From an uncultured Duncaniella sp. (GTDB lineage Bacteria; Bacteroidota; Bacteroidia; Bacteroidales; Muribaculaceae), in NCBI GenBank assembly GCA_910587515.1, contig CAJULW010000002.1, positions 1 through 64,000 on the forward strand: a stretch of 64,000 nucleotides of DNA. The letters run 5' to 3'. Below the pieces are notes generated by a model. It had not been told where the DNA came from, searched no databases, and saw only the letters and a program-made list of their open reading frames with translations. This document shows positions 8,980 through 18,543 of the stretch, one piece after another. Made by a program: the position numbers and the translations under genes. The stretch's first letter is position 1. Every line of letters starts with the position of its first letter.

Positions 8980-11900
8980 TCAATACTCGTCCCAACTCTT
9001 GATTTCTATCTCATCAACAGGATGGGTGGTGAAAGCATCGATATATGCCGAGGCCAGACGAGCGTTAGTCATCAACGGAATGTTGAGGTCGATGGCAGCG
9101 CGACGGATCTTATAACCATTCGTCAATTCCGTTGTCGAGAAATTCTTCGGAATATTCACAACCATATCCACGAGATGATCGTGAAGCAACTCGATGGCCT
9201 GCGGTTGCATATCGGGCTGCGACGGCCAATAGACACGTATGGCTGGAATACCGTTGTCGTTAAGATAAGCGTGGGTACCACCGGTAGCATATATCGTATA
9301 TCCACGGTTGGCAAGTTCATGGGCAGCGTCAAGAAGATCGGCTTTCTGCTTGGGCGTGCCGGTAGACATGAGCACCGCTTTTGACGGGACACGGTTTCCG
9401 ACGGATATCATGGCTTTTATCAAAGCCTCGGAAGAATCATTGCCTATGCAACCGACCTCTCCGGTTGACGCCATATCGACTCCGAGAACCGGGTCTGCAC
9501 CCTGAAGGCGTGAAAAGCTGAACTGAGAAGCCTTGATTCCGACATAGTCCAGATCAAAAGCGTTTTTCGACGGTTTTTCAACAGGAAGACCGAGCATGAC
9601 ACGTGTCGCAAGATCGATGAAATTTATTTTCAATACCTTTGACACAAAGGGGAAACTGCGTGAAGCACGCAGGTTACATTCGATAACCTTTATGTCATTG
9701 TTTTTAGCAAGGAACTGTATATTGAACGGGCCTGAAATTTCAAGAGCCTTGGCTATCTGACGTGAGATCTTACGTATGCGACGCATGGTCTCGACATAAA
9801 GTTTCTGAGGCGGGAACTGGATGGTAGCGTCACCGGAATGCACACCCGCGTATTCGATATGTTCAGAAATCGCATATGCCACAATCTCCCCGTTTTGAGC
9901 GACAGCGTCCATCTCTATTTCCTTGGCTGAGGAAATAAACTGCGACACGACGACGGGATGCTGCTTAGATACATTGGCTGCTAGGCGCAGGAAGCGGGTC
10001 AACTGTTCCTGGTTGTGGCATACGTTCATCGCTGCCCCGGAAAGCACGTAACTAGGACGGACAAGCACAGGGAAACCGACTTCATCGATAAACTCATTGA
10101 TATCGTCCATACTGGTCAGCTCGCGCCAACGAGGCTGATCGATCCCGAGCCGGTCGAGCATAGCGGAAAACTTGTTGCGGTCTTCCGCGTTATCGATGCT
10201 ACGGGCTGTAGTTCCAAGGATATTCACTTTCTGCTCGTCAAGACGAGTGGCAAGGTTATTCGGTATCTGACCACCCACCGATAATATGGTTCCGTGGGGC
10301 TGCTCAAGATCCAGAATATCCATCACTCTCTCGAATGTCAACTCGTCGAAATAAAGACGGTCACAAATGTCATAATCCGTCGAAACGGTCTCGGGATTAT
10401 AATTTATCATCACCGACCTCCATCCTTGTTGCTTGACGGTAAGAAGCGCGTTGACAGAACACCAGTCAAATTCAACCGACGAACCGATCCTATAGGCTCC
10501 GGAACCGAGTACGACAATCGAACGGTGGTCATGAAGGTATTTAACGTCATTTTCACGACCGTTGTATGTCAAATACAGATAATTGGTCTGCGCGGGATAT
10601 TCGGCCGCAAGTGTGTCGATCTGCTTGACAACAGGCAAAATCCCAAGCTCCTTACGTATGGCGCGAACTCGTAGATTGGCGTCCTCGGCTTTGTCCATAT
10701 TATCTTTAAGGACCTCACGTGCCACCTGAAAGTCACTGAATCCCTGTTCTTTTGCCTGACGAAGCAGGTCTGCGGGAACAGCCTCAAGTTCATTGAATTC
10801 CTGGAGCTCCTTAGCCGTGTTCATGATATTCTGGAGCTTATAGAGGAACCATTTATCAATTTTGGTCAGCTCATGGATACGGTCTACGCTATAACCCTTA
10901 CGCATAGCCTTCGATATCACGAAAATACGTTTGTCGGTAGGCTCTTTAAGAGATCTGTCTATATCTTCGACCTTTATTTCTTTATTGCCCACGAATCCGT
11001 GCATTCCCTGCCCTATCATACGGAGACCTTTCTGGATCACTTCCTCGAAAGTGCGTCCTATGGCCATAACTTCACCGACAGATTTCATCGACGAACCGAT
11101 CTCACGACGGACATTATGGAACTTGCCAAGATCCCAACGCGGTATCTTGCAGACGATATAGTCAAGCGCGGGTTCAAAGAAAGCGGAGGTCTCCTTTGTC
11201 ACGGAGTTTTTCAGGTCGAAAAGTCCATATCCGAGACCGAGTTTCGCTGCCACGAATGCCAATGGATAGCCGGTAGCTTTCGACGCAAGGGCTGACGAAC
11301 GGCTCAAACGGGCGTTGACCTCGATCACCCTATAGTCCATGGACTGCGGGTCGAACGCATACTGGACGTTACATTCCCCCACTATGCCTATATGACGTAT
11401 GATTTTGATCGCAAGTTTGCGCAGCCAGTGATAATCTTCGTTTGAAAGCGTCTGTGACGGAGCGACGACGATCGACTCTCCGGTATGGATGCCGAGAGGG
11501 TCGAAGTTTTCCATATTGCAGACGGTGATACAGTTGTCGAAACGGTCGCGCACGACTTCATATTCAACCTCTTTCCATCCTTTGAGAGACTTTTCGACAA
11601 GAACCTGCGGAGAAAAAGCGAGGGCCTTCTCAACGAGCGAGACAAGTTCCTCTTCATTGTCGCAGAATCCGCTTCCAAGTCCACCGAGAGCATAGGCCGC
11701 ACGCACGATGACCGGATAGCCGAGCGTAGCCGCAGCCTGCTTGGCAGCATCTATGGAATTGACAGCCTCACTCTTGATAGTGCGAACGTCAATCTCATCA
11801 AGTTTTTTGACAAACAGTTCACGGTCCTCCGTATCCATGATTGCCTGTACGGGAGTGCCAAGCACCTCGACACCATATTTTTCAAGGATACCAGAGCGAT

Positions 11901-12204
11901 ACAATTCGACACCGCAGTTGAGGGCTGTCTGACCACCAAAAGCGAGAAGAATACCATCTGGTTTTTCTTTGCGGATCACTTTCTCTACGAAATATGGTGT
12001 GACCGGAAGAAAATATATTTTATCGGCAAATCCATCTGATGTCTGGACTGTCGCAATATTCGGGTTGATGAGGACAGTGGTTATCCCTTCCTCCTTCATT
12101 GCCTTCAAAGCCTGCGATCCGGAATAGTCAAACTCTCCGGCCTCACCGATTTTCAACGCGCCGCTACCAAGCAGCAATACTTTCTTGATGTTCTCGTTAC
12201 GCAT
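8980..12204 (-). CDS. carB: Carbamoyl-phosphate synthase large subunit
   Basis: CarB makes carbamoyl phosphate from bicarbonate, ATP and ammonia delivered by CarA, feeding pyrimidine and arginine synthesis. At 1074 residues it is full length. The two homologous ATP-grasp halves are visible: the first starts KKVLLLGSGALKIGEAGEFDYSG, and the second starts with IVVLGSGAYRIGSSVEFDWC near residue 560. The C-terminal MGS-like allosteric domain follows at about 935-1074 (TIYATGGTHAYL). It lies 26 bases downstream of carA in the same operon. The allosteric domain suggests feedback by pyrimidine nucleotides, as in the family. Confidence 0.98.
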   Translation of the reverse strand: MRNENIKKVLLLGSGALKIGEAGEFDYSGSQALKAMKEEGITTVLINPNIATVQTSDGFADKIYFLPVTPYFVEKVIRKEKPDGILLAFGGQTALNCGVELYRSGILEKYGVEVLGTPVQAIMDTEDRELFVKKLDEIDVRTIKSEAVNSIDAAKQAAATLGYPVIVRAAYALGGLGSGFCDNEEELVSLVEKALAFSPQVLVEKSLKGWKEVEYEVVRDRFDNCITVCNMENFDPLGIHTGESIVVAPSQTLSNEDYHWLRKLAIKIIRHIGIVGECNVQYAFDPQSMDYRVIEVNARLSRSSALASKATGYPLAFVAAKLGLGYGLFDLKNSVTKETSAFFEPALDYIVCKIPRWDLGKFHNVRREIGSSMKSVGEVMAIGRTFEEVIQKGLRMIGQGMHGFVGNKEIKVEDIDRSLKEPTDKRIFVISKAMRKGYSVDRIHELTKIDKWFLYKLQNIMNTAKELQEFNELEAVPADLLRQAKEQGFSDFQVAREVLKDNMDKAEDANLRVRAIRKELGILPVVKQIDTLAAEYPAQTNYLYLTYNGRENDVKYLHDHRSIVVLGSGAYRIGSSVEFDWCSVNALLTVKQQGWRSVMINYNPETVSTDYDICDRLYFDELTFERVMDILDLEQPHGTILSVGGQIPNNLATRLDEQKVNILGTTARSIDNAEDRNKFSAMLDRLGIDQPRWRELTSMDDINEFIDEVGFPVLVRPSYVLSGAAMNVCHNQEQLTRFLRLAANVSKQHPVVVSQFISSAKEIEMDAVAQNGEIVAYAISEHIEYAGVHSGDATIQFPPQKLYVETMRRIRKISRQIAKALEISGPFNIQFLAKNNDIKVIECNLRASRSFPFVSKVLKINFIDLATRVMLGLPVEKPSKNAFDLDYVGIKASQFSFSRLQGADPVLGVDMASTGEVGCIGNDSSEALIKAMISVGNRVPSKAVLMSTGTPKQKADLLDAAHELANRGYTIYATGGTHAYLNDNGIPAIRVYWPSQPDMQPQAIELLHDHLVDMVVNIPKNFSTTELTNGYKIRRAAIDLNIPLMTNARLASAYIDAFTTHPVDEIEIKSWDEY

Positions 12205-12230
12205 GATGAAAGATATATGTGTAGGGATAT

Positions 12231-13301
12231 TTACAGCATGTTAATAAATTCGTCGAAAAGAAACTCCGTGTCCTTCGGTCCAGAACTTGCTTCCGGATGG
12301 AACTGGGCGGAGAAAAACGGCTTTGACTTGTGGCGTATCCCCTCGTTGGTTCCGTCGTTCATATTGACAAACAACGGTTCCCAATCAGCAGGCAACGTTT
12401 CATTGTCAACCGCAAAGCCATGATTCTGTGATGTTATGAAACAATTTTCCGTTCCCACGCGACGCACCGGTTGATTGTGGCTGCGATGACCGTATTTAAG
12501 TTTATACGTCCTGGCTCCAGCGGCTTTTGCAAGAAGCTGATTACCCATACATATACCGCAAATGGGTTTCCCTATCTCCATTGCCTTACGCAAAAGCACG
12601 ACAGTCTCCTCTGCCATATCGGGATTACCCGGACCATTAGAAATGAACAATCCGTCATAGGGAATAGAAGTGAAATCATAATTCCACGGAACACGGACAA
12701 CCTTGACCCCTCTGCGTGTAAGACATCGTATTATATTGTGCTTAACACCACAGTCAACGAGCACTACCGTTTTTTGTCCCTCACCGTGATATTCGACATC
12801 CTTGCAACTGACTTTTCCTACAAGGTTCTCACGATTGGGATCATAAAAATCGACATCGTCACAACCGTCGATGATAATCTTCCCGAGCATCGATCCGTGT
12901 TCGCGGAGATGCTTGGTCAATTGACGCGTGTCGATGCCATAAATTCCGGGGATTTTTTCTTCATTAAGCCATTGTGACAACGAACGATCCGCCTGCCAAT
13001 GGGAGTGGTCGTATGAATAGTCCTGGGCCACTATGGCGCGGCAATGGATATGATCGCTTTCATAATATTCGCTGACATCGTCTTTCTCCCGACACGGAGG
13101 CACACCATAGTTGCCGAGAATCGGATAGGTGGTTACAAGAATCTGGCCTTCGTATGAGGGGTCGGTAAGACTTTCAGGATAGCCGGTCATTGCGGTATTG
13201 AAGACTACCTCACCAGCTGTCGAGGCTTCATAGCCAAATGATTTTCCTTCAAAGGAGGTGCCGTCTTCAAGAAGGAGGACGGCGCGCTTAAACTGTCGCA
13301 T
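12231..13301 (-). CDS. carA: Carbamoyl-phosphate synthase small subunit (glutaminase)
   Basis: CarA hydrolyses glutamine and channels ammonia to CarB. The 356-residue protein has the N-terminal CPSase small-chain domain (LLEDGTSFEGKSFG, FNTAMTGYPESLTDPSY) and a class I glutamine amidotransferase domain from about residue 178, with nucleophile Cys251 in GICMGNQ and the His/Glu pair in QFHPEAS near 340. It is first in a carA-carB operon. A -7-like TAACTTTG lies at 13356-13349 and a small hairpin occupies the predicted 5' end of the message. Confidence 0.97.
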   Translation of the reverse strand: MRQFKRAVLLLEDGTSFEGKSFGYEASTAGEVVFNTAMTGYPESLTDPSYEGQILVTTYPILGNYGVPPCREKDDVSEYYESDHIHCRAIVAQDYSYDHSHWQADRSLSQWLNEEKIPGIYGIDTRQLTKHLREHGSMLGKIIIDGCDDVDFYDPNRENLVGKVSCKDVEYHGEGQKTVVLVDCGVKHNIIRCLTRRGVKVVRVPWNYDFTSIPYDGLFISNGPGNPDMAEETVVLLRKAMEIGKPICGICMGNQLLAKAAGARTYKLKYGHRSHNQPVRRVGTENCFITSQNHGFAVDNETLPADWEPLFVNMNDGTNEGIRHKSKPFFSAQFHPEASSGPKDTEFLFDEFINML

Positions 13302-13326
13302 GCGGTGTATTGGATTATGAAGTTAA

Positions 13327-13356
13327 ATCGGGGTGCACTTCCCCGATGCAAAGTTA
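13327..13356 (-). promoter_or_regulatory. carA leader: -7 box and 5' hairpin
   Basis: A perfect TAACTTTG lies at 13356-13349 on the minus strand; I see no convincing -33 at the right distance. Just downstream, arms 13341-13347 and 13327-13333 form a perfect 7-bp GC-rich hairpin with a 7-base loop that would sit at the extreme 5' end of the message. Confidence 0.45.
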
Positions 13357-13432
13357 CGACTTTTTTAGCATATTACCCGTCCCATCTCCACAAATTTCAT
13401 ACGTGTATCGCAAACGCTTTTGTCAAAAACAA

Positions 13433-13460
13433 GCGCACTTCCCGTTTTTGGGAAGCGCGC
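13433..13460 (-). terminator. Terminator of the large lipoprotein gene
   Basis: An 11-bp GC-rich stem with one mismatch (13433-13443 and 13450-13460) is followed on the minus strand by TTGTTTTTGA. It lies 30 bases beyond the stop codon of the upstream lipoprotein gene. Confidence 0.8.
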
Positions 13461-13491
13461 CTATTACGATTATCCGCCAATCCGATCCGCA

Positions 13492-15948
13492 TTAACGGTT
13501 TTTCCACGCATAGACATGAACTTTAGCAAGACCGTAAGCTACATATATATAACCGTCTTCGTTAAGAGACACATAGTTGGCCGAGGCTTTGCCGACATTG
13601 CGAGTACGTGTCACGAACGAAAGGTCTTTTTTATCAAGCACAATCAAACCAGCGCCTCCGTGAGCCACGTAGACATATCTGTCATCGACAGCAAGGCCGT
13701 TGGCACAATAAGAATCCCGTTCTTTAAGCGACGGTTCCCAACCACAGAGAGCATCCGAAGAAAGTCCGGCAAGGCGGAAAGAGGCCGTTTCGGTAAGCGC
13801 AGAGCCGGAAAGAGAGAAACGCTTGACGCCTGCTTTCCCAAGGCATATCCAGATGTCATTGCCTTCTATCGCTATCACATTTTTACCGTCCACCGGAGAA
13901 AGGGCGACATCATTGACTATGTGTGTAGCGACAACGTTTTCATATCTCACATCCGATGATGAGTATACTTTTATCGAAGCGTTTGCAGTATTAGCGGCAT
14001 TGTCACGGTTTATCAGAGAAAGCATGGCCACGTTTATTCCATCCGTCGCTATATGTTTGCCTGATTTTCGGCCGTCTCGTTCCCACGGAAGAAGCGGCTC
14101 AGAGGCTGACGGATCGAATGTCCATGAGGCCAATCGGGCGACCGGTGATATTTTGCTACCCGAACCACCGAAATGAGCGATGTCAAATGTCTCAAATCCG
14201 GCCACGGATGCCACTTGATAATACCCACCGTTACGTATCAGACAATTGCCCGAACCTCCATTTGAAATATGCACCACACCGGCTTCATCTTTAAAACTTT
14301 GATTGTAGAGCGTGAGCAAATTGAGTGTCGCAGAGTTGGACGAAGGAAAGAAACCGTTATCACAATTGACCCAACCAAGGATACCGCCTTTCTTAGGATG
14401 GTCTCCGACAACCATCAGTCTGCCATCGTCAAAAATCACATGATTAAAATCGATCTCTCCCGTAGCGTCATTTTCAATAGACGTCTCAAGATAGGCATTG
14501 AGTGAGACATTGCCACCATCGACAGTAGCATGTTCGATACAACCATGGAAACCGGCTCCCTGGGTATGCCAAGAGATATATGCGTTTTTTCCAATAGTAA
14601 AAACAGAGGTAGCCGAAATCGGGTGTCCGTGCTCAGGGCCGTCAAGCGAACCTATGTTTTCAATTTCCGGAACCGGATCTGGGTCCGGTTCTTCCGGGTC
14701 GACAACTTCGAACGGTGCACATGTATCTTCTCCAGGATTAAGCTCATATTCGATATCAGCATTGACATGACAACTTTCACTGAAGATAAGATCATCCTTG
14801 TCCTGCGCGCCTTCAAAAGAATCATATTTGACAGCCACATCCGTAAATGTCGGAATAAGATCCGTCATATTGACAAGAATATTTTTTGTCTCTACCATAG
14901 CGGCGCCACCGGCTTCAGCCCTTAAACTGATATTATCCGTATTGCGCAATACAAGATCAGACTCGGCATACATATAGCCTTTGTCACGCAAAACTATGTT
15001 AAGTTTTTCATTGTTGTCGCCTCCTGCAAGCTCTATTCTGGGAGCGGACACATAGCCAGCGGAAATTATCGAATTCATCCCTGTTATGTAGAGACTTTCA
15101 TTAGCGACAACCTTACAACCGGCATACATTCGCCCGCCAACAAGACGTATAGACTTCGCCTCTATCGAGCCATTGGCATAAAAGTCACCGAGAAGTTCAA
15201 TCGCCCCTCCGGCAACCACTATATCGTCGTCTGCAAACACGCGACCGGATGTAAATACCTGACCCTCGTTACCGGCACGCACAATCTTGCCTCCATGATG
15301 AATATACAGGTCCGTTTGCCCCTGCAAAGGTGCACTCATACTGAGTTCCGCCCCATCCATTACATGATATGCCACTCTTTCATTCTGACCGGTAGAAGCC
15401 AGGACTTTTCCATCAATCCAATAATGGATATTCGCTACTTCCACATCTTTGGTCCAGCCCGGTGTTTCTCCCCAAGGACAATTATACACGAACCTAATTT
15501 TGGCAGGAAGACCCGTCTGCGTATAATCACCTGCGGACACAAGCACATCAATCCGATCCGTAGCAGACGGCAACATGAAACTCTCTTCCGGTGTCCCGGA
15601 CGGCACCTCGACAACGCAATAATAAGGATTAAAACCGGGAGCGATCTTCAACATTCCGTCCAATGAAGGAACAGAAAAATCAACATCTCCAAAAAAATCA
15701 TCGACCACTCCACGTGAATCCTTATTGTTTTTAGAATTGCTGTATGTTTTTGCCAACGCCGGATTGTTTTTCACAAGCAAACAGACATCAGAAGATTCTT
15801 GATCTTGACCGGAATTTCCTTCATTCCCACCGGCATCCGACAGTTCGTCACTACACCCCGATACCACCGCGAGAGCGCAGAACATGAGTCCAAACCCAAA
15901 ATTTCTGTGCAGATTCAGCCAATGAAAATTAATATTAGAGATTTTCAT
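13492..15948 (-). CDS. Large predicted lipoprotein: bactofilin-like beta-helix plus beta-propeller
   Basis: This 818-residue protein has a hydrophobic leader ending in VVSGC (lipid-acceptor Cys32), so it should be anchored in a membrane, probably the outer one. After a low-complexity linker, residues about 190-380 show short repeated beta-strands (FTSGRVFADDDIVVAGG, LLGDFYANGSIEAKSIRL), reminiscent of polymer-forming or right-handed beta-helix proteins. A Pro/Glu/Asp-rich linker (DPEEPDPDPVPE) follows, and residues about 430-818 look like a beta-propeller with repeats such as NDIWICLGKAGVKRFSLSG and DDRYVYVAHGGAGLIVLDKKD, similar to LVIVD-type propellers. I do not recognise a characterised relative. 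The gene is transcribed alone, with its own promoter and terminator. Confidence 0.8.
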   Translation of the reverse strand: MKISNINFHWLNLHRNFGFGLMFCALAVVSGCSDELSDAGGNEGNSGQDQESSDVCLLVKNNPALAKTYSNSKNNKDSRGVVDDFFGDVDFSVPSLDGMLKIAPGFNPYYCVVEVPSGTPEESFMLPSATDRIDVLVSAGDYTQTGLPAKIRFVYNCPWGETPGWTKDVEVANIHYWIDGKVLASTGQNERVAYHVMDGAELSMSAPLQGQTDLYIHHGGKIVRAGNEGQVFTSGRVFADDDIVVAGGAIELLGDFYANGSIEAKSIRLVGGRMYAGCKVVANESLYITGMNSIISAGYVSAPRIELAGGDNNEKLNIVLRDKGYMYAESDLVLRNTDNISLRAEAGGAAMVETKNILVNMTDLIPTFTDVAVKYDSFEGAQDKDDLIFSESCHVNADIEYELNPGEDTCAPFEVVDPEEPDPDPVPEIENIGSLDGPEHGHPISATSVFTIGKNAYISWHTQGAGFHGCIEHATVDGGNVSLNAYLETSIENDATGEIDFNHVIFDDGRLMVVGDHPKKGGILGWVNCDNGFFPSSNSATLNLLTLYNQSFKDEAGVVHISNGGSGNCLIRNGGYYQVASVAGFETFDIAHFGGSGSKISPVARLASWTFDPSASEPLLPWERDGRKSGKHIATDGINVAMLSLINRDNAANTANASIKVYSSSDVRYENVVATHIVNDVALSPVDGKNVIAIEGNDIWICLGKAGVKRFSLSGSALTETASFRLAGLSSDALCGWEPSLKERDSYCANGLAVDDRYVYVAHGGAGLIVLDKKDLSFVTRTRNVGKASANYVSLNEDGYIYVAYGLAKVHVYAWKNR

Positions 15949-16039
15949 ATTTCCAACTGATGAATTTAAGTATAGATTTTTTTATTTACCAGGTTAAATA
16001 GAGTCGTTTTCGCATTGAAAAAGTCAACTGATTCATCTG

Positions 16040-16069
16040 CAAAGATATGTCTTTTTTCACAATACCCAA
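16040..16069 (-). promoter_or_regulatory. Predicted promoter of the large lipoprotein gene
   Basis: Minus strand: TTG (16069-16067), 19-base spacer and a perfect TATCTTTG (16047-16040). The leader would be about 85 bases. Confidence 0.65.
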
Positions 16070-16168
16070 TACAAATACCCATAAATTAACATATTACGAA
16101 AATCTAATAATAAAATAAGCATAACATCCATTTGAGTACACACCAACCAACAATCGCACTATAAAACG

Positions 16169-16205
16169 AATGCCGAAGAAGGCAAAATCAGTCTTCCCCG
16201 GCATT
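16169..16205 (-). terminator. Terminator after the (p)ppGpp synthetase/hydrolase gene
   Basis: A 13-bp stem including two G-U pairs (arms 16169-16181 and 16193-16205) has an 11-base loop and is followed on the minus strand by CGTTTTATAG. It ends the leftward rbfA-to-rel gene run. Confidence 0.75.
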
Positions 16206-16243
16206 TATTTAATATTTTTTAACTCTCAATCCGTATATAACCC

Positions 16244-18508
16244 CTATCGAACTCTATCCGCCTTACGGACTCCATCGATACGCAGCATCTTGCGGCACAA
16301 TTCATCTACAGTCGCAGTATTGGAAACAAGAACTCCGAGATCGCAAGTGAACACTTCTTTCTCGGCCTCAATATTGAGATTCCTTATATCAATGTTAAGA
16401 GCTGTGGATATCATACGGGTCAATTCCTGTAAAATTCCGTGACGGTCAATGCCCTCTATACGGACATTCGCAAGAAAACTGCCTGTAATCTCGTCCCAGC
16501 GCGTGGCAAGAATACGAGGTCCGTAACTCGCTTTCAACGCTTGCGCTCGCGGACATGTAAGGGCGTGAACCTCCACAGATCCATCATCGGTTATAAATCC
16601 CATCACCTCGTCGCCCGGAATCGGACGACAACACTCCGCAAAAGCGAAATTACTTTCCTTTTCATTGAATTTCAGCACATAGGTCTCTTTCGTATTGATC
16701 TCCGGCTTTTTCACGGATGGTTTCTGGACAGGATCGGCCGAATTCAACAACCTTCGGGCACGGTCTGCTTTATTGTCTCCACCGAATCCAAGCCTGAAAA
16801 GACGCGACACCAACGAACGCGCGCCACGTGAAGTGTTCACATTAAGATAATCGTCAATCGATACCTCTCCATTTCCGAGCTTAAGAAAAAGTTCCTCCCG
16901 CGACTGCACGTGATAGATCCCAAGAATCTTTGTCATCACGCTATTGTTGAGTATTATGTCGTTTTGCACCAAAAAATCGTCGAAAATCTTCTTGCCTTCT
17001 TCAATAAAGGGAAGCTGTATCTTTCGCAGCTCTTTTCGCAACCGGGTCTTGGCTTTGGCCGTAACAAGAAAATTCATCCACTCGGCTTTCGGTGACTGCG
17101 ACTGGGAGGTCAGGACTTCAACCTGGTCACCGGACGACAGGCGGTGTGACAAGGGAACAAGTTTATGATTAACTTTACCGGCTATACAATGCATCCCGAT
17201 TTCAGAATGAAGCGAAAATGCGACATCGAGAACGGTCGCACCAGCAGGAAGTGTAACCAACTCGCCCTTCGGTGTGAACACCACGATCTCCGTGGCAAAA
17301 AGATTCAGCTTCAATGTATCAAGGAAATCTATCGCGTTAGGTGTCGGATCATCGAGAATATCTTTGATCGTTTTCAGCCAAACATTAAGTTCGCTTTCTT
17401 CCTCATGCTCCCCTATCTTGTATTTCCAATGTGCAGCGAATCCTTTCTCAGCGATCTCGTCCATCCTCCTGCTGCGTATCTGCACCTCTATCCAATTACC
17501 ATCCGGCCCCATCAGAGTCACATGCAGAGCCTGATATCCGTTAGCCTTAGGATTGGCTATCCAGTCGCGCGTTCGGTCGGGATGCGGACGGTAGAGATCG
17601 GTAAGAGCCACATAAATCCTGTAGCACATCTCCTTTTCTGAAACACCTTCGGGTGTATCAAAAATAATACGCATAGCATAGAGGTCATATACTTCTTCGA
17701 ACGGAATATGCTTCGTATCCATCTTACGCCAAATGGAGTACACCGACTTTAAACGGGCCTTGGCCTCGTAGTTCAATCCCATTGCGTCCAGACGCTTTAG
17801 GATCGGAGTCGCGAAATCGTTATAAACCATTTCGCGTCCGGCCTCACTCTGACGGATAAGCCTGGTGATACGCTCGTATTCACCTGGATGTTCATATTTA
17901 AAACTCAAATCCTCAAGCTCGGTCTTTATAGCGAAAAGTCCGAGCCGATGAGCCAACGGAGCATATATATATAATGTCTCGCCTGCGATCTTGTACTGCT
18001 TGTTTGGAGCCATAGAGCCGAGAGTCCGCATATTGTGAAGACGGTCAGCCATCTTTATGAGCACCACCCGGATATCTTCGCTCATTGTAAGCAGCAGTTT
18101 ACGAAAATTCTCAGCCTGAGCCGAAGCTTTATCTCCGAAAATGCCTCCCGAAATCTTCGTAAGCCCCTCGACTATCCGGGCTATCTTCCGTCCGAAATGC
18201 TGCTCTATATCATCTACAGTATATTCCGTATCTTCCACGACATCATGGAGAAGAGCCGCACATATAGAAGTGGATCCGAGCCCTATCTCCTGCGACGCTA
18301 TTTTAGCCACCGCTATCGGATGTATGATATATGGCTCGCCCGAACGCCTGCGCACCCCTTTATGGGCCTCTTTTGCAAAACGGAAGGCGCGGTTTATTAT
18401 TTCAACCTTCTTTCTGTGGTTGCTCGCGAGATATCCGTCAAGAAGATCACGGAATTGATCCTCTACATACCGATCTTCTTCTTCGGGGCTGAGATTGTAT
18501 TGTTCCAT
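16244..18508 (-). CDS. rel: Bifunctional (p)ppGpp synthetase/hydrolase (RelA/SpoT homologue)
   Basis: The 754-residue enzyme makes and degrades the stringent-response alarmone (p)ppGpp. Domains in order: an N-terminal HD hydrolase with intact LLHDVVEDT near residue 85, a RelA/SpoT synthetase domain (KSVYSIWRKM at about 255 and YQALHVTL), a TGS domain at about 400-460 (VFTPKGELVTLPAGATVLD), a linker helical region, and a C-terminal ACT domain (VRIEGIDRHGILQELTRM). The intact HD motif indicates hydrolase activity is kept. It is the last gene of a close-packed minus-strand run after manC (35-nt gap). Bacteroidetes usually have two such paralogues, so I use the neutral symbol. Confidence 0.95.
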   Translation of the reverse strand: MEQYNLSPEEEDRYVEDQFRDLLDGYLASNHRKKVEIINRAFRFAKEAHKGVRRRSGEPYIIHPIAVAKIASQEIGLGSTSICAALLHDVVEDTEYTVDDIEQHFGRKIARIVEGLTKISGGIFGDKASAQAENFRKLLLTMSEDIRVVLIKMADRLHNMRTLGSMAPNKQYKIAGETLYIYAPLAHRLGLFAIKTELEDLSFKYEHPGEYERITRLIRQSEAGREMVYNDFATPILKRLDAMGLNYEAKARLKSVYSIWRKMDTKHIPFEEVYDLYAMRIIFDTPEGVSEKEMCYRIYVALTDLYRPHPDRTRDWIANPKANGYQALHVTLMGPDGNWIEVQIRSRRMDEIAEKGFAAHWKYKIGEHEEESELNVWLKTIKDILDDPTPNAIDFLDTLKLNLFATEIVVFTPKGELVTLPAGATVLDVAFSLHSEIGMHCIAGKVNHKLVPLSHRLSSGDQVEVLTSQSQSPKAEWMNFLVTAKAKTRLRKELRKIQLPFIEEGKKIFDDFLVQNDIILNNSVMTKILGIYHVQSREELFLKLGNGEVSIDDYLNVNTSRGARSLVSRLFRLGFGGDNKADRARRLLNSADPVQKPSVKKPEINTKETYVLKFNEKESNFAFAECCRPIPGDEVMGFITDDGSVEVHALTCPRAQALKASYGPRILATRWDEITGSFLANVRIEGIDRHGILQELTRMISTALNIDIRNLNIEAEKEVFTCDLGVLVSNTATVDELCRKMLRIDGVRKADRVR

Positions 18509-18543
18509 GGCTTAGGGAGATGGCGGTTAATAATTCTGACAGG

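Noticed and set aside
8980..13301. Long antisense frames in carB and carA
   Set aside because: These are shadows of high-GC coding regions; the carAB proteins are unmistakable.
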